From contig JAJTHM010000012.1 of NCBI GenBank assembly GCA_021297855.1, positions 1-57,590 of the forward strand: a stretch of DNA of 57,590 nucleotides. The letters run 5' to 3'. Source of the DNA: Sphingobacteriales bacterium. GTDB taxonomy: Bacteria > Bacteroidota > Bacteroidia > Chitinophagales > JADJOU01. The notes below the pieces were generated by a model. It was not told the origin of the DNA, made no database searches, and worked only from the letters and a program-made list of their open reading frames with translations. Position numbers and translations under genes: made by a program. Positions 1 through 8,400 of the stretch are shown here, piece by piece (within the stretch, counting starts at the first letter, position 1; each line of letters opens with the position of its first letter).

Positions 1-2742
1 AAACTCTTTATATTTTTCTCGGTATGTTGGTGAATGTAAAACAGCGTAAATGTAATCTAGTATGTCTATTGGGGCGAATGTGTCTTTGGTTGTTTCTTTT
101 TCGTTGGTAAAAGTTAATCCTAATTTATCTGCTATTTGCTGGACTATTTCAATATTGAGATTAGGTCTACGCTCATTGGATTGAAAAGCATCGTTTGTCG
201 AACTATCAGGATAAAGGTAAAGGGGATATACATAACCCCTTTCTCTTGATTTATTAGAAACAAATGAGTCATCAACAATTTTATTAGTTATAAAAATATG
301 AGAATAGCTATCTGAAACAATTTGACGACATAAGTCTATCCCTATATTTTCACCTTTTAAAAAGTGCTGCATAACATCAACCCTCCAGCGCCAAAGCAAT
401 TTATTGTCAAAATAGGTATATCTATCATCAAAAAGTCTATATGAAATTTTTGCAAATTTTGATTCTTCGATTTTTATAGACGATTTATTATTCAAAATCC
501 ATTCAGCATAATTTTTACCTAACCCGAATTCTTTATTGAGAAAATCCTCGCTCATTTCTTTCGAAATAAATGAATTTAACCTCTCTTTCAAAATAGACAA
601 TTTTTCTTCTACAATAAAGCTATCCCCCATTGTAACTATTCCAGTTACATTTTTTGGAAATAAAGCATCAACTCTAAATCCTTTATCATATTCATCAAAT
701 CCCTCATTGTTTTTAGGTATGAAAAATAAAAATGGCTGCTCTGGTTTTAATTCTTGAAATACAATATCTTTCAACGATTTTTCAGAAAGAAAATTATATT
801 TTAAATCTCGTTTTCCAAAAATATCATAATGAAAAACTTTCCCTAACTCATTTGTTTTTTTCTTACCCGATTTAATAAAGATATTTATCGATACACCTTG
901 CATAATGTCAAACACATTCACATCTGCACTTCCATCAGGAGCGGTCTCTTTTTTCTTACTATTTCCATGAAGGTCTATGGTGTATATTTTATCAAATGTT
1001 TTAAGCAAATGCCACCGCATACCTCTAAAGGTTAAATTATCCAAAAATCCATGAGGATTGATAAATGCTAAAACACCACTTCCATTCTTTTCTATAAAAT
1101 GCTGTCCATACCGAATAAATTTAACATAATCATCATTGAGCCAATGTTTTCTTTCATTAAAATGAACGCCATCTACATATTTATAATCATCTATCAGCTT
1201 ACTTATCCATTGTCCATTATTTGAAGATATACCACTGTAAGGCGGATTTCCTATCACACACATCACAGGCGTATCTCGTTTGATTTGATTGGCTTCATTA
1301 GCTTCTGTGCTGAGCCAGTTGGCGAAGAGAGTTCCTGTATCGGGGTGACTTTCTTCTAAACTATTCGTAAGAAAAACTCTAATTCGTTGATTGGTACTTG
1401 GCTTAAACCCTGTCTCCGTCAGCAATAAATCTAACTGCAAGTGCGCCATAGCATAGCTCGCCATCAATAGCTCAAATCCATTCAAGCGAGGAATTAAATG
1501 CTGTTCTACATAGTTTGTCCAGATCCCTTGTTGTCCTTCAAATCTCTTATGGATATGCCGTATGACTTCTGCTAAAAAAGTGCCTGTACCTGTGGCAGGG
1601 TCTAATATTTGGACTTTATGAACTTCCTGTTCTATTGGGTTATTGGTTCCTTGTGCTTGGACTTTGATAGTCGTCTTGCTCGTTTCAGCCAAGCCTTGAG
1701 GTAAATTAAATTCAGATTTGAGAATGTCATCTACTGCGCGCACGATAAAATTCACTACTGGAGCAGGCGTGTACCATACGCCACGAGCCTTTCTTAGTTT
1801 AGGGTCGTATTCGCTTAGGAAATCTTCGTAGAAGTGAATGATAGGATTTTCCATCTTAGTTTGCTTTCCGTAGTTTTTAAGCAATTCCTCCACATTACAG
1901 GCTAGAAATAATTCTACCAGACTCTCTACTATCCATACAATTCTATCATCCAAGTCCAGCCCTGCTATGTATCCAAAGAGTTTTTTAAGAAAAGGGTTTG
2001 ATTTAGGTATGAGTTCATAAGCTTCTTGTCGGCTAAATGTAGGCAAGGTAGGATCGTGCAATCGAGCACAGAACATACCATAGACAATCGTCTGCGCATA
2101 GACATCGGCAAATCCTTGAGGCGTAATATCATGTATCAGAATATCCTTAAATGCCTTCATTTGGTCTTTAAGGGTGCTATTCTCATGATTTATTTCATCC
2201 GAAACAAGAGCCCTACCTATGACATCAGATAGCAGACGAGCCTTTCCAGCCATCATCTCTGCTAGTTGCTTAGAACTCTTAATCGTTTGACTAATATGCA
2301 CACAGAAGTCCTTAATCAGGTTTTCAAAGGCTATGAAATTTTCTGCTCTGGCTAAAACGCCTTTATCAGTTAGTTCTCCTATAGAAATACTTGTCACAAA
2401 CTTTCCTTCTCGGTATAAATGAAAATCGAGATAATCTGTAAAAATAAGATTAGGAAGAGAAGCTTTGTAACGGTCGAATTGTTCTTTATTGCCCGTTTTC
2501 TTTTCCCCTTTCAAATCCTTATCCCCTATGTCTTTAGCCTCGATAAAACCTACAGGAATATCCCCACGAGTCAAAATATAATCAGGAGCTCCGCAAGATT
2601 GTCTTTTAGGTTCATTAGTGGCTCTTATGTCAGGAACTATGCTTTCTATTAACTGCTCTAGCAAACCTCGAAATGTATGTTCCGTAGCATTGCCGAGTTT
2701 GAATTTTTGGTTTATGTTTTCGAGGTAGCTCTGAATAGTCAT
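1..2742 (-). CDS. Fused restriction-modification enzyme (type IIG / ISP-like N6-adenine), 3' end off window
   Basis: This frame is open from ATG 2742 to base 1 (914 codons), so the C-terminus lies outside the window. Residues 53-70 show a PD-(D/E)xK nuclease signature (PD54...E68-A-K70). Around residue 380 is the SAM-binding motif DPATGTGTF, and near 498-501 the catalytic NPPY motif of N6-adenine methyltransferases. The last visible part (APIDILDYIYAVLHSPTYRE) matches the C-terminal domain of type ISP-like enzymes, which carries target recognition. Only about 300 residues separate nuclease and methyltransferase and I see no Walker or DEAD-box helicase motif, so a single-chain type IIG enzyme fits better than a true translocating type ISP. 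It would cut unmodified foreign DNA and methylate host DNA by itself. No separate specificity or methylase gene is visible beside it. The recognition site cannot be read from sequence. Confidence 0.88.
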   Translation of the reverse strand, partial: MTIQSYLENINQKFKLGNATEHTFRGLLEQLIESIVPDIRATNEPKRQSCGAPDYILTRGDIPVGFIEAKDIGDKDLKGEKKTGNKEQFDRYKASLPNLIFTDYLDFHLYREGKFVTSISIGELTDKGVLARAENFIAFENLIKDFCVHISQTIKSSKQLAEMMAGKARLLSDVIGRALVSDEINHENSTLKDQMKAFKDILIHDITPQGFADVYAQTIVYGMFCARLHDPTLPTFSRQEAYELIPKSNPFLKKLFGYIAGLDLDDRIVWIVESLVELFLACNVEELLKNYGKQTKMENPIIHFYEDFLSEYDPKLRKARGVWYTPAPVVNFIVRAVDDILKSEFNLPQGLAETSKTTIKVQAQGTNNPIEQEVHKVQILDPATGTGTFLAEVIRHIHKRFEGQQGIWTNYVEQHLIPRLNGFELLMASYAMAHLQLDLLLTETGFKPSTNQRIRVFLTNSLEESHPDTGTLFANWLSTEANEANQIKRDTPVMCVIGNPPYSGISSNNGQWISKLIDDYKYVDGVHFNERKHWLNDDYVKFIRYGQHFIEKNGSGVLAFINPHGFLDNLTFRGMRWHLLKTFDKIYTIDLHGNSKKKETAPDGSADVNVFDIMQGVSINIFIKSGKKKTNELGKVFHYDIFGKRDLKYNFLSEKSLKDIVFQELKPEQPFLFFIPKNNEGFDEYDKGFRVDALFPKNVTGIVTMGDSFIVEEKLSILKERLNSFISKEMSEDFLNKEFGLGKNYAEWILNNKSSIKIEESKFAKISYRLFDDRYTYFDNKLLWRWRVDVMQHFLKGENIGIDLCRQIVSDSYSHIFITNKIVDDSFVSNKSRERGYVYPLYLYPDSSTNDAFQSNERRPNLNIEIVQQIADKLGLTFTNEKETTKDTFAPIDILDYIYAVLHSPTYREKYKEF

Positions 2743-2873
2743 TTGTAAAAGAGGTCTTTTAGTGTCGTAAAGATACAAAAATTTGCAGTTTATGCTATAC
2801 GATTCACAGTCTTCCGAAATTTAGGATTTTCTAAAAGTCAAATAACTAAGACTTCAAAACACTGTTTTTCCCT

Positions 2874-2881
2874 TACCTTTG
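2874..2881 (+). promoter_or_regulatory. Putative -7 promoter box
   Basis: TACCTTTG matches the Bacteroidota -7 consensus TAnnTTTG and lies 19 bases before the start codon of the PH/SHOCT gene, implying a very short leader. No clear TTTG -33 element is visible at the expected distance. Confidence 0.45.
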
Positions 2882-2900
2882 TCCTAAAATAATTGCAAAA

Positions 2901-3563
2901 ATGCTAGACAATTTCAAAAAATTTCTCAACGAAGAACAAGACCCAGCTGCCGTGGAAAAGGTAACGGACAAACTCAAAGGGATTATTATGAATGGTGAGT
3001 CTCTAGAGTATATTGCTGTACAGAAAAAACCCGCAGTGAATATTTCTCCAGATTGTGTAGCGCTAACCAATAAGCGGATTATCTTTTGTCGTCCGAAGAA
3101 TCTTGGTTTCTCCATGGACTTTTCAGACTATGTATGGAAAGATGTCATTGACTGTAAGCTGAAAGAAGAACTACTAGGCGCCATATTTTCTATCAATACC
3201 ACCAAAGGAAGCGATAGCCTCGATTATCTGCCAAAAGCCCAAGCACGAAGACTTTATGCCCTCGCCCAGGAGCAGGAAGAGACTCAGCGAGAACTTCGCA
3301 GACAGATGGAGCTTGAAGAAAAACGAGCGGCTTCGGGAAGTATTCAAGTAAATTCTAATCCTACAGTCACTTCACCAGAACCAGTATCGCCGGCGATTAT
3401 TACACCAGAGCCTATAATTGAGCCTTTAGCAACTATTGTAGAGGAAAAGAAAGAAGATGATATCACTGCGGCTTTGCAGAAACTAAAATCTCTTTTCGAA
3501 AATCAACTTATCTCTCGAGAAGAATACGATGCTAAAAAAGCAGAAGTATTGAGTAGAATTTAG
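2901..3563 (+). CDS. PH-domain and SHOCT-domain protein
   Basis: This 220-aa soluble protein has no signal peptide. Residues about 1-115 resemble bacterial PH-like domains (YokE type), with the pattern 'VALTNKRIIFCRPKNLG' typical of the family's central strands. Residues about 130-180 are a Glu/Arg-rich coil and a Pro/Glu/Thr linker. The final 33 residues (ITAALQKLKSLFENQLISREEYDAKKAEVL) are a clear SHOCT domain, a short helical module thought to mediate oligomerisation. The precise function of such proteins is unknown. It is probably monocistronic, with its own -7 box just upstream. Its stop codon overlaps the stop of the convergent transporter gene by four bases. Confidence 0.8.
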   Translation: MLDNFKKFLNEEQDPAAVEKVTDKLKGIIMNGESLEYIAVQKKPAVNISPDCVALTNKRIIFCRPKNLGFSMDFSDYVWKDVIDCKLKEELLGAIFSINTTKGSDSLDYLPKAQARRLYALAQEQEETQRELRRQMELEEKRAASGSIQVNSNPTVTSPEPVSPAIITPEPIIEPLATIVEEKKEDDITAALQKLKSLFENQLISREEYDAKKAEVLSRI

Positions 3564-4501
3564 TATTGAGTAGGCTTATCAAACATACGATTTAATGCCT
3601 TCTCGAAAAAGGGCAAAAACCAAACAAAGATCAGTACGCCACCTATATTGAATAGCATATGGGAATTGGCAACGGCTCGTTCGATACTGACTCCCACGCT
3701 TAGTTGCTTGACCAAGTTTAGAAATGGACCAAAAAGAAGCAATCCTGTGATAATAGAGACTAGATTGAATGCTAAATGAAACATCCCTGTTTTGACAGCT
3801 TCACGATTACTTTTGATAGTAGCCAGAAGCGTATCACTGCACGTTCCTAGTTCTGCGCCTAACATGACGGCTATGCTGCCAGCCAAACTCAGCATACCCT
3901 TTTTTGCCAAGATGATTGTCATTCCCACGGTTGCAGAGGATGACTGTATCACTAGTGTGACTAACGCTCCGATCAAAGCGCCTATGTAAGGATTTTCTGT
4001 TTTCTGAAGCCACAGCATAAACTGAGGAGAATCACGCAAAGGCTCTACGGCTTTTTCCATGGTGAATAAGCCGAAAAATAAAACCCCAAAATATAAAATC
4101 ACTTTGCCTGTATTATTTACTTTCTCAGACTTCGCTGCGAGCAATAGTATAAATCCAATAAGCAATAAAACAGGAGAGTATTTGCCTATATCCATAGCGA
4201 TGATTTGGCTGCTAAATGTAGTGCCAATATTGGCTCCGAGTACGATGCCCATGGCCTGTCGAAAGGTCAATAATTTCGCATTGACAAAAACAATAGTAAT
4301 GATAATCACGGCAGATGAAGAATCTAAAAGCATAGTGACAATCGTTCCTGTGAGCACGCTAAAAATGGTATTGGATGTGAATTTTAATATCCAAGCCTTG
4401 GCATTTTCGCCCATAGCGGCTTGAATCACTTCGGATAGACTATGAACTGCAAAAAGGAAAAGCACCAACCCAGCCAGGATAGCTAAGACTATTTCATACA
4501 T
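3560..4501 (-). CDS. Na/Pi cotransporter family membrane protein (short form)
   Basis: The protein is 313 aa and almost entirely hydrophobic, with about eight membrane segments. It has the two inverted-repeat signatures of the Na/phosphate cotransporter family (PF02690): 'LLDSSSAVIIITI' in the first half and 'IQSSSATVGMTIIL' in the second. These QSSS-type motifs line the substrate path in SLC34/NptA proteins. It is shorter than the common bacterial form of about 550 aa and lacks the C-terminal PhoU-like domain, so whether it carries phosphate is inferred from family only. Start ATG 4501 gives a membrane helix at once. It converges on the PH/SHOCT gene, with no recognisable terminator between them. 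Confidence 0.85.
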   Translation of the reverse strand: MYEIVLAILAGLVLFLFAVHSLSEVIQAAMGENAKAWILKFTSNTIFSVLTGTIVTMLLDSSSAVIIITIVFVNAKLLTFRQAMGIVLGANIGTTFSSQIIAMDIGKYSPVLLLIGFILLLAAKSEKVNNTGKVILYFGVLFFGLFTMEKAVEPLRDSPQFMLWLQKTENPYIGALIGALVTLVIQSSSATVGMTIILAKKGMLSLAGSIAVMLGAELGTCSDTLLATIKSNREAVKTGMFHLAFNLVSIITGLLLFGPFLNLVKQLSVGVSIERAVANSHMLFNIGGVLIFVWFLPFFEKALNRMFDKPTQY

Positions 4502-4740
4502 GGACTCTTAAATTTTTATATTAAAATTCAAAACTAGACGGATTGCCTTTTGTCGAATATTAAGAAAAAGTAAAGTCTAATAAAAATAGGAGAATAAAAA
4601 AGTACTTACGATTTGACAGAATTTCACAGTGCAAAGGTCTATGAAATATTACGGGGGTGAGTTTAAGCTATTGTTGTGAAATTGTTATGTCGCCGGTTTA
4701 ATTTAATATTGAATAAATTTCATTTTAAAAACATCGCATT

Positions 4741-4771
4741 TTTGTTATTGAATTTAGTTTTATTATTTTTG
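4741..4771 (+). promoter_or_regulatory. Bacteroidota-type promoter for the DUF998 gene
   Basis: TTTG at 4741-4744 and TATTTTTG at 4764-4771 are separated by 19 bp, matching the -33/-7 consensus of Bacteroidota sigma factors. The box lies 57 bp before ATG 4829. The rest of the 327-bp gap 4502-4828 is AT-rich and holds no other feature I can recognise. Confidence 0.6.
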
Positions 4772-4828
4772 ATAGACTAATTCAAAGAATTCATAAGTTC
4801 CTTTAATATTTCTTTTTACATTATAAAT

Positions 4829-5383
4829 ATGCAATTAATAAAAACGAGTTATCATCTCATTTCAACAGGACTTTTCATATTTGCTATTATTCTTGCTCAC
4901 ATTTTTTCGGTTAATCCTTATGACTGGACTAGGAATACGATAAGTGATCTTGGCGCTCAGGCTTATGATAAAAAACTAATCATGCAGCTGGGTTTTTTGG
5001 CATTTGGACTCATTTTGGTTTTTGGAATTTTACTCCAGGGTTTATCTTGGAGAACGTTACCTATTCTCATCTACGGATTATGTATAGCACTTACTGGTGT
5101 TTTCTGCACTAAACCTTTCTTTCCTACTGAGCATTATTCAGAGCTTGAATCAAGAATTCATTCTACCCTTGCTCAGCTGGCTGGTGTAGTATTTACCTTA
5201 GGGATTTTGATACATATATTCTATGCATCTAATAAAACAGAAAAATGGCTGCACGTTCTTTTTTTTACTTTGGTTATTTCATTATCTGCTTTCTTTGGAC
5301 TCTTTAAAACCTATCAGGGTATTCTCCAAAGATTATTATATCTGACTAGTTTTTTTTGGTTGGTGAAATTTTATAGACCATAA
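4829..5383 (+). CDS. DUF998 family membrane protein
   Basis: This 184-aa protein has about six predicted membrane segments. The motif 'NPYDWTRNTISDLGAQAYD' after the first helix is the hallmark of the DUF998 family (a conserved SDLG at the membrane face), and 'FPTEHYSELESRIHSTLAQ' matches the family's conserved His-containing loop. The function of the family is unknown. The gene stands alone between a divergent transporter and a convergent giant cargo gene, and has a good promoter at 4741-4771. Confidence 0.75.
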   Translation: MQLIKTSYHLISTGLFIFAIILAHIFSVNPYDWTRNTISDLGAQAYDKKLIMQLGFLAFGLILVFGILLQGLSWRTLPILIYGLCIALTGVFCTKPFFPTEHYSELESRIHSTLAQLAGVVFTLGILIHIFYASNKTEKWLHVLFFTLVISLSAFFGLFKTYQGILQRLLYLTSFFWLVKFYRP

Positions 5384-5407
5384 TGTTTCATTGCTTTTTA
5401 GGTTTCA

Positions 5408-5438
5408 TAAAAAAAACCTCGACAATAAATGCCGAGGT
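5408..5438 (-). terminator. Intrinsic terminator of the 1610-aa cargo gene
   Basis: On the minus strand a CCTCG...CGAGG stem (5417-5421 with 5433-5437) is followed by a run of eight or more T, 24 bases after the stop codon of the cargo gene. There is no T run on the plus strand side, so it acts on the minus strand. Confidence 0.75.
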
Positions 5439-5462
5439 CTCGAGAAAATAAAAAAGAAAATG

Positions 5463-8400
5463 CTATTTCACAATTTTTTGAGTGTAGATGTTCCCTTGAT
5501 TATCTGTTAGATTTAAGTGATAAATTCCATCCACTAGTTTGGATACATCTATTTTATTATCTACTACCTTACCTTGAATGATTTTCATTCCTAGTTGGTT
5601 GAATAATTCGAAGTCGGTCATTATACCTCCATTTTCTATGTAGAGTGTCGTCTGGACAGGCATAGGATAGAGTGCTAATTTATCTAGGGCGGCAGTCTGA
5701 ATAGATACTGGTGGAGGTGTTACAGCTTTACACACGATTATTTTGATATTATCGCTCGCACTGTTCTTACAACCTTTTGCATCCGTTACTTCGTAAACTA
5801 TGGTGTAGTTACCTATACCGCTATTTTTAGGAGAAAAAGCAGAGATGACGCTATTGTTTAATTTAAAACTACCACCCGCTGGCAATGCTCCTGAGAAATT
5901 TAAGTTGACAATCGTATCGCATATACTATCTATTGGTAAACTAAAAATCACAGTTGGCAATGGATTTACCACTACATTGATTGCATTTGAAGTTAAAGAG
6001 CAACTAGGGTTCACCGTGCTAACTATGGCATTATAGTTCCCTGAATTTTTAGCAACAAAACTAGAATCTGCAGAACCAGTTGTCGTATTATCTTTAAACC
6101 ATTGATAAGTAACATTTGATTGCGACGCTGCTTTGAGTCGTACGCTATCTCCTTGGCAGAATTCAGTATTACCCGCTGCTGTAATCGTTTTATTGAGATT
6201 CGTAAAGCAAGTTTTTAATTTATAAATAGAAAGCGTAGAAGAAACTTCATTTGCCAATATCACCCAATCTTGTCCATCTGGTGATTCCGCAGCAGGAATA
6301 TGGATGATACCTTCAGCGCCATTATCCCCGGCATAAGTTGCTGTATTTCTCGTGTTTTTATAATCTTGGAAAACCGGTGAAGCTGGATTGGTTACATCGT
6401 ATACCATACATCCACCAATTCGTTCTAGCGCTATAAAAGCATAAGTATTGTTTCCGATTTTAGCCGTAGCCACTCCTTCTGGTTCTGGTCCTTTGTCATC
6501 GCTTCGGTTCTTTCTTGTATTATTTGCATTACTCGCATTGAATATAGCAGCGAGGGTTGGGTGCTTCGCTATCAACCATTCCATATCAGAACCTCCGTCC
6601 CAGACTAGAGCTCCAGTGGTGGAATTGAAAATAGAAACGGAACGCGAACCGAAGGTATGTATTTCGTCAAAATCACCATCGTTATCTGTATCTCCAGAGG
6701 CAGTGGTTATATTTAATCTACCTATGTTGGCTTTCAATTCTTGGCGATTTGGAAATCTAACACTATCTAGAATGTAAGTCGCATCACTTATTCGTTTTAT
6801 TTCACTATATGCATTATATTCTCTTGCATCGCCCTCATTCGCCGTAATGATATAGTTCTGTCCACCTACATTGAAATTGGCTATAGCATCTGGCATATAA
6901 ACACCTTTCACTGGCCATTGGGCTATATGAATATCACTACCTTGATCACTCGCATCTAAAGCACCTGCTCCTGTAGCAAAATCTTTTGTGCCAAGAGCTC
7001 GTATCTCTATAATTTGTTTTGAAATTAAGTTCACGATAACTATGGCGTTGTTTTCCTGACAAGCTACTTGGGCTAAAGAATCTCCAGGCAATACGGTCAC
7101 ATATTCGGGCTCCATATTGTTAGAAACCGTTGCGCTCGGTCCAAAAATTCTTATACCACTGGCTCTCAGAGTAGCTAGCTGACTATCAAAGCTAGTAAAA
7201 TCCAATGTGGATACATTGCTATTGGTCACTGCACTGATACCTCCTGAAATATCAACAATGGATACAGTACCATTCGGGTCAGCTGTATAGGTAGTATTCG
7301 GTTCGCCTTCATTGGCAGTCAATACCTGCGTTCCTGCGTGATTGAATGTAATCATATCGGGCATAGCGCCTACATCAACTGAAGAGACGAAGGTTCCAGC
7401 CGTATCCATAAAGACCACTTTCCCATTTGCTTGTGGATTCGTGTTCTCAATAGCTAAAGCTATTTTACCATCCTTAGCTGCTACCGAGTTGATATTTCCA
7501 TAAGTAGATAAGCTGATAGATCGAATCAAGCTTGGAGAAGAGGGATTGGTAAAGTTGACTATGTCTAATTTATTACCAATAGAATTCGCGATAAACAATC
7601 TTTTGGAGAGTTGGTCATAGGCTACAATTTCAGCGGAGTTAGAGCCAGTAGCGCCATTGCTAAATGAAGTCATATGCTCGAGTTCTACATATTTCTGTGC
7701 AGTGAGGGCTTGCTTGTCTTCATCTTGTATAAATACAGTATGATGATTGTTTAATGAATCTGCCAGTTTAGCATTGACTAGATTTTTCATTTTCACAACA
7801 AAATATTCTGAGAATTCAGAAGTATTATCATTTGTGATTTGGAAAGTCAAAGTATCATTTCCATTTTGCGCACTATCCCACTGAAACATCATACTAGCTG
7901 GTGGCGTATAATCTGTTCCATTTGTCGCTGTAGCTAATGAAAGAATTTCAAGTTGTGCACTTGCTGCTTGGTTATTCGCACCGTTGAGTTGAGCTATGAT
8001 TTTGACTTCACTCGTCGTTTCATTGACTGTTGTTCGTGTGCCGACAAATGAAATCAATCCGTTAGGTATAATAACTATAGGTGGCGGGTAAATTCCAGAA
8101 CTAGCGCGAATGACGCCTACAGTTGGCTGAGGAGTTATTGTATTGAGCGGTATATTCCAGTTCGTTCCTATATTATTATCATTGGTAGCGGCATTCAATT
8201 CAAAAGAGTAGGCATATACTCCTGATAGCGCTCCTGGCCAGCCATTATTTCCTACGAAATAGTTGACAGAATCCACGATTTGATTCAAGGAATTTCTAAT
8301 TACTAAAATATCATCGCTAGAACCTAACCCTGCGGTTAATGCATGTGCGGTATCTATTTTTAAATGAAGTTTGGCAGTAGAAGGAGCTGTAGAGAACATT

